Shown in pieces: positions 9,005-18,119 of a stretch of 26,381 nt of DNA (its first letter is position 1; each line of letters starts with the position of its first letter). The translations under genes and the position numbers were made by a program. This DNA is from Nemertoderma westbladi. Lineage: Eukaryota > Xenacoelomorpha > Nemertodermatida > Nemertodermatidae. The stretch is taken from NCBI GenBank assembly GCA_032718475.1, contig JAUCBJ010002214.1, forward strand, positions 1-26,381, given 5' to 3'. Below the pieces are notes generated by a model. The model had not been told where the DNA came from. It searched no databases and saw nothing but the letters and a program-made list of their open reading frames with translations.

Positions 9005-10519
9005 CCACCACGTTCTAGAACATTTGTGTATGTATGAATATCCACGTACTATTACCACCACGTTCTAGAACATTTGTGTATGTATGAATATCCACGTTCT
9101 AGAACATTTGTGTATGTATGAATATCCACGTTCTAGAACATTTGTGTATGTATGAATATCCACGTTCTATAACATTTGTGTATATATGAATATCCACGTT
9201 CTAGAACATTTGTGTATGTATGAATATCCACGTTCTAGAACATTTGTGTATGTATGAATATCCACGTACTATTACCACCACGTTCTAGAACATTTGTGTA
9301 TGTATGAATATCCACGTACTATTACCACCACGTTCTAGAACATTTGTGTATGTATGAATATCCCACGTTCTAGAACATTTGTGTATGTATGAATATCCAC
9401 GTTCTATAACATATGTGTATATATGAATATCCACGTACTATTACTACCACGTTCTAGAACATTTGTGTATGTATGAATATCCACGTACTATTACCACCAC
9501 GTTCTAGAACATTTGTGTATGTATGAATATCCACGTACTATTACCACCACGTTCTAGAACATTTGTGTATGTATGAATATCCCACGTTCTAAAACATTTG
9601 TGTATGTATGAATATCCACGTTCTAGAACATTTGTGTATGTATGAATATCCACGTTCTATAACATTTGTGTATGTATGAATATCCATGTTCTAGAACATT
9701 TGTGTATGTATGAATATCCACGTACTATTACCACCACGTTCTAGAACATTTGTGTATGTATGAATATCCACGTACTATTACCACCACGTTCTAGAACATT
9801 TGTGTATGTATGAATATCCACGTTCTAGAACATTTGTGTATGTATGAATATCCACGTTCTATAACATATGTGTATATATGAATATCCACGTACTATTACC
9901 ACCACGTTCTAGAACATTTGTGTATGTATGAATATCCACGTACTATTACCACCACGTTCTAGAACATTTGTGTAAGTATGAATATCCACGTACTATTACC
10001 ACCACGTTCTAGAACATTTGTGTATGTATGAATATCCACGTTCTAGAACATTTGTGTATGTATGAATATCCACGTTCTAGAACATTTGTGTATGTATGAA
10101 TATCCACGTTCTATAACATTTGTGTATGTATGAATATCCACGTACTATTACCACCACGTTCTAGAACATTTGTGTATGTATGAATATCCACGTACTATTA
10201 CCACCACGTTCTAGAACATTTGTGTATGTATGAATATCCACGTACTATTACCACCACGTTCTAGAACATTTGTGTATGTATGAATACCCACGTTCTAGAA
10301 CATTTGTGTATGTATGAATATCCACGTACTATTACCACCACGTTCTAGAACATTTGTGTATGTATGAATATCCACGTTCTATAACATTTGTGTATGTATG
10401 AATATCCACGTTCTAGAACATTTGTGTATATATGAATATCCACGTTCTAGAACATTTGTGTATGTATGAATATCCACGTTCTAGAACATTTGTGTATGTA
10501 TGAATATCCACGTACTATT
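9005..10519 (+). repeat. 34-bp minisatellite array with optional 14-bp linker (about 37 copies)
   Basis: The unit consists of CCACGTTCTAGAACATTT followed by GTGTATGTATGAATAT. Many units are separated by an extra 14-bp segment, CCACGTACTATTAC, making 48-bp periods interspersed with 34-bp ones. About 30 of 37 units keep an intact TTCTAGAA palindrome; the rest read TTCTATAA or TTCTAAAA. No long frame is conserved. Confidence 0.95.
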
Positions 10520-11435
10520 ATTATGAAAAGGATAGATATATCACAGATCCGTATTGAATTTAGAAAAGCGACCCAATTATATCAAACCATGACCTACTAC
10601 TATAGATAAGTTAGAAAAATTTCCTTAATAAAATATCATTTCCTCATTATATTGAAGTCGTAATATGCGGGATTATCCTGTTGGGAGCCTCCAAAACCAG
10701 GCAGATTAGTAAAGGAACAGGGTAAAGAGACGAGTTGAAAGCAACCAAAACAATAAACGTGAGTTAGGAATGTTGTAGAAGAGAAAACCAAATTTAAAAC
10801 CAAATTTAATTAAGAATCACCAGTCACAATTATAGACCTTCCGGAACTCTGAAAAGGCTGGAGGCCCCCAAGAGGATAGAGCCTAACATTCATTTATCTC
10901 CGCATATCTATTTTATGTATTAATAACATTTGTCTTTAAATCTAATAACCGAACGCTGTTAAGGTGGTCAATTGTCTTACTTGAGATCCACCAAAAGGGG
11001 ATTCAGATAGGAGTCCCGATGGTTTAGGCAGGATAATAACCGTAGCGTGATGGTTCTTAAAGAATAACCGGCCACCCCAACCCCAAGTCCAGCAGTAGCT
11101 TCATCTCTACATCAGATAAAGAACTACTTTTACTCCCCTTGATGACTTTGGATGGACGATGAACGGACGGTATATTCTTTTTACTGGCGGTCTACGAAGA
11201 GTTTGCGAGACAATCTGCACTCTGAAGTCGGAACAGATTCCGGTTGAATCGTTTAACAGCATCTTTTGATGAAGATGGCCGCGGTTGGATACTGAATGTA
11301 TCGCCCGTCAAAATTTACAAATGTTTGTGGAAGCGGGAGCCCCTGGTGTCATCTGTTCTGTAGAAAAACCCTGACTAGTCGAACTAAGTGCCACTGTAGA
11401 CCAAGCGGAATCCACAGCACTTTCCAACCATAACT

Positions 11436-11475
11436 GCTAACTGCGCATAATATGCACATAATATGCGCAGTTAGC
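11436..11475. repeat. Perfect 14-bp inverted repeat
   Basis: GCTAACTGCGCATA at 11436-11449 is exactly complementary to TATGCGCAGTTAGC at 11462-11475, with a 12-nt loop that itself contains ATATGC. It could form a hairpin or cruciform. Confidence 0.8.
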
Positions 11476-11480
11476 ATAAT

Positions 11481-11499
11481 ATCTGTATATTATACAGAT
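11481..11499. repeat. Perfect 9-bp inverted repeat
   Basis: ATCTGTATA and TATACAGAT are separated by one base, only 5 bp downstream of the 14-bp hairpin. Confidence 0.75.
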
Positions 11500-12329
11500 A
11501 CTATGTCAGTATGTCCAGACTAATAGAATGCCTAACGTACCAGTAGGCAGTGCAGTGAGCAGGGCACATACGGAATCACTGTATTACTGGACCAGTACTG
11601 TAGTACAGAAGTAGAAAGAATGGACATGTTGCGTCTAATCTTGCTTTCGATTACTAATAATGAATTCAACAAACCAAAAAAGCATAGTATGGTTTAATGG
11701 TTATACATCTTTGAAGGTGATGTTTTTTGAGTAAATTTATCAATCCCAATAGGTCTTGATATGATATGTGTGCAAAGAATTCCTCATATCTCGAAAACTA
11801 CTGGAGCTATTAAATTTTTATTTGTCTTATCTGAAAGAGGAGATAATTTTAGTTAGAGTCAAGTACTTTCGACGCGCTTGAGCTATTGTTTCTGGGATTC
11901 TATCTATGATAAATAACTGGCCCACCAAATTTAAGAGCTTTTCATTTCAGCAGCATGGTAGGTCGTATTTATATCTATATTGCATAGCGGTATTGTATCG
12001 TTTCACAGCTACGAGTTTATGGTCGTCACCTTCTGATTGTGCAACCTTATACTGTAATAGCTTCTATTGTAGGTAGCGAACCGGTAATGATCAGCCAGGG
12101 AATGGTAGGCCTGCGACAAGGCAGAGTACAAAAAATAACTAATGTAATATAGCTGGTTCTGGTAGTGCAGATGATTTAAGTACGTATCTGGGTGTTAAAT
12201 CTCAAGGAAACCCTTGGGTAGATGAAATGGATCCCTCACCAGTTATACTGTAAATACCTGCTTGTCACTATCGGTGCAAGCTTTTGCGACATGCACTCTT
12301 GAGAATGCATGCAATGTATGTCTACGCAG

Positions 12330-12455
12330 TTCAATTCAATTTATTTTTATTTCCATAGATTGCATAATGATTGACGTGGGCCCCATAGCATAGCTAGTGT
12401 AGGGCACCACGTCAATCAGCATAATGAATGCACTACGTAAGATACAATACACATT
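12330..12455 (-). mobile_element. Probable 3' end of a minus-strand LINE or SINE
   Basis: Read on the minus strand, a stem-loop (GATTGACGTGG pairing with CCACGTCAATC, around 12370-12420) is followed by GGAAATAAAAATAAATTGAA and a short AATTGAATTGAA tail. A 3'-terminal hairpin plus a short simple-repeat tail is typical of LINEs whose RT recognises the RNA 3' end, and of their partner SINEs. No coding part is attached, so this would be a severely 5'-truncated copy. A host-gene 3' UTR is an alternative. Confidence 0.4.
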
Positions 12456-12545
12456 AATTAATTAATGAATACGCCTACCGTAGATACTGCCTCAACAATG
12501 CGCATCCAGCAAGACTAATGATTAAAAGACTAATGAGACTAATGA

Positions 12546-13837
12546 CGCAGATTCACACAGGATGAGGTTTTGGTGGCAAAGTCAATGCTGTTCAGTAGAT
12601 GTGGTACCGAGATAGTTAACCAGCGTGACACCGCATATATATCTGCAAATGAGGTGAATTTCAAGAACTTATGGGAGAAACTTAAAGAACTTGATATAAA
12701 CGGTAAACTACCGTGCGTAGCAGTTATGGCTTTAGAGGCCCTATCGCTTCCGTGCCTACAATCGGGAACTGCTTCTGGCGTTGACTAAGATCCAGACTAA
12801 GATGGACATGGTGGATGAAAAATTGATAAACCAATAAACTAAACTTTATAATTAATAAACTCGAGCGGTTGTTTGCAGACAGTTTGAATTCAATGCAAGC
12901 ACATTTTTCTGAACTGTTACTTTGTCTAAAGGATGTTGTTGTACAAATTAGTCCGAATTCCTCATCCCTCAGTTCTACTGCAATCGGTACTAACATGGAT
13001 ACTGATACGGGGAGTGGGTTGCATACCGATATTGGTATGATTATGTCCAGTGAGCAATCCGTCATGCATAATGATGGCAGTTCATCTGCAGATCACATAT
13101 ATGGTGATTTCCCTGATTTGTGTCTTCTTCCACCAGCAACATTGCGGACGCCAGCATGGGAGCGCTCTACTCCAAGAGAAACTGGTAGGCCCTGTAGGCC
13201 TTTATCATTCACAAGACCAGAAAGATAACCACATCTTCGCAATTTGCCGCTAGGGGCAGTGCTAAGAGGCCGAGACACCCGCTACCAGCTGTTCTGGATA
13301 AGAAGGATCAGTTTGGTAGTTCTGGTTTTCAGAGGGTGGAATAAAACCGAGGAGGCGTCCATGCGATTTCATAATTGGGACAAAACAAAGTCCAGTCGGG
13401 GATAATGGAGCTAAGAATACAGGGTTACGGCCGACAGGCGGCACCAGAAGACGTATTCGCCTTTAGACTTTGGCCTACTATAACAGCACAGGTTTTAGTT
13501 GACTGCCTTGCGGTAGGTGTGTGGATTCCTTTATCTTTATTGTGAAAAGAATCTTCCCCCAGGACACAACAAGAGCGAGTTTCAGAGTATCAATGAGTTT
13601 TAAAAGCTTGGAATTAGCATTGTCACCATCCACATGGCCTTCTGGTATATGCGTCCGTAAATGGGTGCAGTATAGTTACAGGCCACCTTCTGGGTCATTT
13701 CAGTGGTCCATCACATCGCGGGCCGAAGGACAATTTGACTCCACAGGTAGAAAAAATTTATTGACAGTCTTTAGTTATCACGTATATATTATATATACCG
13801 GTACTAATAATAAATCAGGCCCTAATATATACCGTTA
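12546..13837 (+). pseudogene. LINE element A, ORF1 (decayed gag-like protein)
   Basis: Four or more frame-shifted blocks read in order as one ORF1. Residues from 12546 contain VLVAKSMLFSRCGTEI and LDINGKLPCVAVMALEAL, resembling the N-terminal part of ORF1 proteins of invertebrate LINEs. A coiled-coil-like stretch follows (KIQTKMDMVDEKL, then NKLERLFADSLNSMQ). A basic linker (~13260-13440) leads to a C-terminal domain at 13521-13690, where RIFPQDTTRASFRVSMSF and LSPSTWPSGICVRKW match the RRM-like/C-terminal nucleic-acid-binding part of LINE ORF1. The final frame runs into the 13-bp duplication at 13825-13837. If insertion B is removed, a TAA stop follows at once. The 5' end of A is not defined; TGA at 12543-12545 closes the frame upstream. 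Confidence 0.7.
13825..13837 (+). repeat. 13-bp target-site duplication, left copy (flanks insertion B)
   Basis: ATATATACCGTTA is identical to 17433-17445. The left copy ends in ORF1 of element A; the right copy follows the A-tail of B and precedes the ORF2 start of A by 7 nt. Confidence 0.65.
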
Positions 13838-14056
13838 TGTGGCGATTTCTTTGATTAGGGGATCTCCAGACGTTAGACTTGAAGGCTGGCCCCAATATAT
13901 ACCCTTGACCTGAGAAGTTATTATCCCTTTCCATTCGAAAATTGCGGTAGAGTTCTAATGTGGCTGGGTTGATAATATTGGGATACTGCTCATGTAAAGG
14001 TTTGGACGTTGTCTTTGTCATGATGAAAATAATATAGTTTTGGTTCTGGTTTTTAA

Positions 14057-14212
14057 TGTCTAACTTTCTACTTATTATTACGGTCTCCAAATATAACTTT
14101 ACCGGTAATTAAATCTATTCTATGCAAATATTGCGGTAACAGCGCCGAGGACCTTTACCATGTTCTAGAATGCTCGAGCTCACCAGAACTGTCATCTCTA
14201 GCGGCACAATAA
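14057..14212 (+). pseudogene. LINE element B, C-terminal end of ORF2 with Cys-His knuckle
   Basis: An open frame of 52 codons ends at TAA 14210-14212 and reads LCKYCGNSAEDLYHVLEC, a C-x2-C-x8-H-x4-C motif. Such a CCHC motif is typical of the extreme C-terminus of Jockey/R1/CR1-like LINE ORF2 proteins, after the RT domain. The frame is closed upstream by TAA at 14054-14056, so the rest of the RT region is absent or scrambled. The last 16 codons lie inside the 106-bp duplication, so the same C-terminus is repeated at 17196-17242. Confidence 0.65.
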
Positions 14213-14271
14213 TAGTCTACAATAAAGATAAAGGCCTTAAGAATTGTAAATATAATAAGTCAATAATTTTT
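14166..14271 (+). repeat. 106-bp direct repeat, left copy (target-site duplication of element C)
   Basis: Identical base for base to 17196-17301. The first three bases (TAG) may be tail rather than duplication. The left copy is continuous upstream with the ORF2 C-terminus of B; the right copy is continuous downstream with B's 3' UTR, AATAAA and A-run. The repeat is therefore target sequence duplicated on insertion of C, not part of C. Confidence 0.85.
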
Positions 14272-14625
14272 GACCTCAGGTCAGTTCAGTTCCCCAGATC
14301 CTGCTACCACTATGGCAGTAATGTGGTACTACCTGTAGCTGTCAGCCCAGTAGGGCAGGCCCGATAAGCATAGCCTATTCATTATTTTGTTGATCAAGAG
14401 TGGGTTGGTTCAGCCCCGTCAACTAAATAAGTCATTGAGGGCTATAGCGCCTAGGGCACCATTGAAGGCAAAGGCTTGATACGCATCTGCATTAGAGATG
14501 ATACAAGCCCCGCCCTGTCTATACTGGATGCTCCTCTACCAGTGTTAGGTAACCTAACCCAGGAGGCACACTTGGTTCAAGGTGTAACAAATGGACCCCT
14601 ACAGTCGGCAGCAGGGCTGTAGGCC
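14272..14625 (+). other. 5' leader of element C
   Basis: GC-richer non-coding leader between the left duplication and the first coding region. It contains the inverted motif CTACCACTATGGCAGTAATG / GTGGTACTACC near 14300-14335 and resembles leaders of related invertebrate elements as far as I recall. Whether the 5' end is full length is unknown. Confidence 0.5.
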
Positions 14626-17186
14626 ATGGATAGGCGGAAGGTAATCAACCAACGGCTAGACATGCTGACAAGGTCGGCGGAAGGTAATCAACCAACGGCG
14701 ACCTACTGCGAAGACGCTTGTAGGAGTTGCGACCACAAGCAGTTTACTCCCGCAACTGGAGAACCCTCCAGGAGAAATACCGGCTCGGTCGTCACCCGGG
14801 TCAACAAGGACCGCGTCCCTCAGTGGTACACCAGGCTGGGGTCGATAAATTGGCTACTGGAACAGAAGACAGCGAAGAAAGAAGAACCAACCTGTTAAAA
14901 TGTAAAAAGACACTAAAGATTGCTACAATGAACGCACGCACGCTGAAAGCACAGAGCAAACAGGGTGACATAGTCGCTCTGGCAATGGAATATAACATCG
15001 ACATCATCTGTATCCAAGAACATCGGATTTGTCATGAAGACACTGCCATGAAGTACAATGACATTGGAAATGGATGGACGTTAGTAACAAGCTCAGCAGT
15101 AAGAAACTCGGCCAATGCATCAATTGGTGGAGTAGGAATTCTGCTAAGCCCATTTGCACTTAAGACCCTAAACCATATCGAATCTATAAATTCCAGGGTT
15201 ATGATTGCAACATTTGATGGGAATCCCAAGACAACAGTTATATGTTGCTACAGTCCAACCAATGCATCAGAGCCAGAACAAGCAGTCAAGTTTTATGAAG
15301 AACTGACTGGACTTATTAAGGAAATCCCGAAACACAATGTTAAAGTCAATGCTGGTGAACTGAATGCGCAAATTGGCCCAGAAGACATCAAGGGTTACAA
15401 TTATAACACCAGTTCTAACAGAAATGGGTACTTACTTTTAGACCTAATGGAAGAATGTGAATTGATACCAACAAACAACACATTCGAAAAGAGTAAGGGG
15501 AAGCTATGGACCTTTAATACCCTAATGGAACCAAAGCGCAACTGGATTACATCCTTATAAACAAAAAGTGGAGAAATAGCATGATCAACTGCGAGGCATA
15601 CAGCTCGTTCAACCTAATTGGTTCGGATCACAGAATTGTGACTGCAGAGATCAGACTCAGTTTGAGAGCCAGCAAACCCAGGACTAGCAATCAAATCAAC
15701 TATGACTGGGAGAAACTCAGAACTGACAATGCTGTAAAGGCTGCTTATACAGTAGAAGTTCAAAACCGCTTTGAAGCACTTCAGTCAATGGATGAAGACC
15801 AATCCACCGATTCAATATACCAGAATATAATAACAGCCCACAAGGAATTAGCTAAGAGGCATATCCCCCAGAAACCTAAACGAAAACAGTATGTGCCATG
15901 GCAAAACTCTGAGGTTACTTGTAAGAGAGAAGATCTTAAGATAGCCTACAAAGTTAAAACCGAACAACCAACAACCGAAAACATTAACAAGGTTGAGAAA
16001 GCTAAGGACGATCTTAAATTGGCCTACAACATCAGCCAGGAAAAGTACATACAGGATAAAACTGAAGCAATTACAACTGCTCACATACAGCAACAATCAA
16101 GACTTACCTGGCAAACTGTAAATGAGGTATCTGGTCGGAAAAGTTGTGCAAAGGGGCGTCTCAAAGCCGATAGTCCTGAAGAACGTGTTGGGAAGTGGAA
16201 AAATCACTTCAGCAACTTGCTTGGGCAGCCACCAAACATCGAGGTCAGCCCTACAAGGAAAATATATGACAAGACACTACCTATAGAAACAGGGGACTTC
16301 ACACCTGCCGAACTCCAAAGAAGCATTAAAAGCATGTCCAATAATAAAGCGAGTGGATTAGAAAAAATCCCAGCGGAGGTATGGAAAACCGGAGTGCTAA
16401 ATAGACCATTATTGAATGTTTGCAACCGGATGTTAAAAGGGAAAAAGCCACCACCAATTTGGTCTAAGGGTCAACTAAAGCCTCTCCCCAAGAAAGGAGA
16501 CCTCGGCATACCAACAAACTATCGTGGGATCTGTCTGCTTGTGGTAGCTGCCAAAATATACAATAAAATGATTCTATATAGGATTAGGCCTCACATAGAG
16601 AAACTACTGCGTAAGAGCCAAAACGGATTTCGACCAAGTAGATCAACAATAGCTCAGATACTTGCACTATGGAGACTGATTGAAGGAATTAAGTCAAAGA
16701 ATCTCCATCAAAAATGGATACCATCTGGAAATCAGATCTCTCCAGGCACCTGAAGACTAAGTTCTTTCGAGCCACAGTGGAAAGTGTATTTTTATACGGG
16801 GGTGAGACCTGGACACTGACTAAATCACTTGAACAACGAATTGATGGTTGCTACACAAGACTACTAAGGGCAGCCCTAAACATCAGCTGTAGACAACAAT
16901 GACAAACGCCGAGCTTTATGGTACAATAGCACCTGTATCAACCACCCTCCGTGAACGCAGATTAAGATTCAGTGGGCACTGCTGGCGAAGTAAAGACGAG
17001 GTCATACCAGATCTACTTCTCTGGCAACCAACTCATGGAAAGCGTAGTCGTGGACGACCTGCCATAACATATATAGATCAACTTGAAAGGGATACTGAAC
17101 TTGGGAGAAACGAAATTGCGACAACTATGGAGAATAGGGAAGCCTGGAAGGATCTCATTTCCACTGTCCGAGTTCGCTCGACCTAG
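14626..17186 (+). pseudogene. Element C polyprotein: endonuclease plus internally deleted reverse transcriptase (inactive)
   Basis: The endonuclease block (from ~14910) reads IATMNARTL, CIQEHR, GGVGILLSP and CCYSPTNAS. The catalytic GDFNA motif is changed to GELNA. A 1-nt frameshift near 15531-15536 moves the frame to LDYILINKKW and GSDHRIV. The RT part (16300-16700) has NNKASGLEKIP, PLPKKGD, NYRGICL and NGFRPSRST, then stops at KNLHQKW. The next codons (16714) belong to the post-RT segment IWKSDLSRHLKTKFFRATVE, so the palm with the expected FVDFSKAFD and YADD motifs, perhaps ~200 residues, is deleted. A further 1-nt deletion near 16895 separates CRQ from MTNAELYG. The C-terminus (RLRFSGHCW ... 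GKRSRGRP) then runs to 17186. At least three independent lesions. Confidence 0.85.
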
Positions 17187-17195
17187 TAGTAGTAG

Positions 17196-17301
17196 TAGAA
17201 TGCTCGAGCTCACCAGAACTGTCATCTCTAGCGGCACAATAATAGTCTACAATAAAGATAAAGGCCTTAAGAATTGTAAATATAATAAGTCAATAATTTT
17301 T
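17196..17301 (+). repeat. 106-bp direct repeat, right copy (target-site duplication of element C)
   Basis: Exact copy of 14166-14271. It follows the TAG tail of C and continues into the rest of B's 3' UTR. Confidence 0.85.
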
Positions 17302-17432
17302 TAACAGATATTTATATCAATGTATAATATAAATTGTTTTATTTTATTGAGTATCTTATGTAATTATTTGAATGAATCAAAATAAAGGTCTCAATTTGCC
17401 CCGCGTGGGGGCGCAGTTTAAAAAAAAAATAT
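17302..17432 (+). mobile_element. LINE element B, 3' UTR remainder and A-tail
   Basis: Continuation of B after element C. It holds a polyadenylation-like AATAAA at 17381-17386, a small CCCCGCGTGGGG stem near 17400 and a run of ten A at 17420-17429. It then runs into the 13-bp duplication at 17433-17445. Confidence 0.65.
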
Positions 17433-17445
17433 ATATATACCGTTA
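17433..17445 (+). repeat. 13-bp target-site duplication, right copy (flanks insertion B)
   Basis: Identical to 13825-13837 and directly downstream of B's A/AT tail. The next bases, AACTCAA, lead into the ATG of element A ORF2 at 17453. Confidence 0.65.
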
Positions 17446-17478
17446 AACTCAAATGGAGAATTATCAATCATCTGTCAT

Positions 17479-17487
17479 TGTATGTTC
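17479..17487 (+). repeat. 9-bp target-site duplication, left copy (flanks D)
   Basis: TGTATGTTC, identical to 18111-18119. Removing 17488-18119 restores an in-frame ORF2 N-terminus of element A. Confidence 0.65.
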
Positions 17488-18110
17488 CGTTGAGGTGAGG
17501 TATGGTTTGGAGGTGAGGTCAGGTGAGGACCTTCGAATACGTAAGGGAAAGGCATGGGCAGCCTAGAATAGGCTTTCCAGGATTTGGAAGTCACAGAGAA
17601 TTAATCGGAAAATTAAGGTCCGATTATTTAGAGCAGGCAGTAGTTCCAGTACTCCTCTATGGGAGTCCATGCTGGGCTCTAACGGCTGAGGACACCAAAT
17701 CTCTGGATGGCACGTTCACAAGAATGCTACGCCGGGTTCATTGTGTCAAGTAAATGCACACATCTCCAACCAGACACTATATAACATTGAAGGTGTCTCA
17801 TTGGGTGTTCTGTTCCCCCAAGCTTTACACTAGAACAAAATCGCCTCCGCTTTGCAGGACATTGCTTTCGCTGTAAGGACCAGCCAGCGCATAATCTTGT
17901 ACTTTGGCAGCCTCATGGAGTGAATAAGCATGGTGGACAGCACATGACTTTCTTGAAACGCATCTTAAAGGACACTGGCCTTGAAGATGCGGATGATCTA
18001 GCAAATGTCATGGGTGATAGGGAGTTGTGGTGGCGCAATTTGTCGACAAGCCGGCACAGCTTTCTTAAAAATGCAGCTGCAATGCAGCATGCCGATCCTA
18101 GTAGTAGTAC
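17488..18110 (+). mobile_element. RTE-like LINE element D, 5'-truncated 3' fragment
   Basis: A ~620-bp insertion in ORF2 of element A, flanked by a 9-bp duplication. It encodes, with several frameshifts, only the region after the RT core: LRIRKGKAWAA, LSRIWKSQRINRKIKVRLF, VPVLLYGSPCWAL, LDGTFTRMLRR, then RLRFAGHCFRCKDQPAHNL, VLWQP and LKRILKDTGLEDADDL. It ends in a TAGTAGTAGT tail at 18099-18108. These motifs are homologous to the C-terminus of element C but clearly diverged, so D belongs to a related, different family. The 5' truncation is typical of incomplete reverse transcription. Confidence 0.8.
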
Positions 18111-18119
18111 TGTATGTTC
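18111..18119 (+). repeat. 9-bp target-site duplication, right copy (flanks D)
   Basis: TGTATGTTC directly after the tail of D; the endonuclease frame of element A continues from here. Confidence 0.65.

Larger units (their letters stand above)
10520..12329. other. Unannotated stretch; two hairpins and possible decayed coding sequence
   Basis: I found no gene I can name. On the minus strand between about 11420 and 10950 there are several moderately long open segments in shifting frames, for example one with the peptide ILPKPSGLLSESPFGGSQ near 10990-11040, which could be a decayed transposon ORF. I recognise no family. The hairpins at 11436-11499 are listed separately. Confidence 0.3.
13838..14271 (+). 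mobile_element. LINE element B, 5' part of a truncated copy (continues at 17302-17432)
   Basis: This is the left half of an insertion between ORF1 and ORF2 of element A. The first ~220 bp are not recognised on the plus strand; a 91-codon open frame exists on the minus strand, so this part could be inverted, which I cannot show. The last part encodes the C-terminal zinc-knuckle end of a LINE ORF2 and the start of its 3' UTR. Element C interrupts B at 14271/14272. Confidence 0.6.
14272..17195 (+). mobile_element. RTE-like LINE element C, inserted into B
   Basis: The element begins directly after the left 106-bp copy and ends with a TAG-repeat tail (17184-17198) at the right copy. It has a ~350-bp leader, an endonuclease, the first part of a reverse transcriptase, and the C-terminal region after a large internal deletion. 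Clade assignment (RTE-like) rests on the ATxNARTL / CIQEHR endonuclease and the LYGGETWTL / RLRFSGHCW C-terminal motifs. Frameshifts and the missing RT core make it inactive. Confidence 0.85.

Noticed and set aside
9005-10519. CRISPR-like alternation of repeat and spacer
   Set aside because: The 14-bp segments between 34-bp units are themselves identical, so there are no unique spacers, and the window is eukaryotic.
12060-12150. Peptide GLRQGRVQ resembling the RT motif GLRQGC
   Set aside because: Only eight residues match and neighbouring sequence shows no RT similarity; too short to support.
13815-14090. 91-codon minus-strand frame overlapping element B as a gene
   Set aside because: No motif recognised and it crosses the A/B junction; at most it hints that the 5' part of B is inverted.
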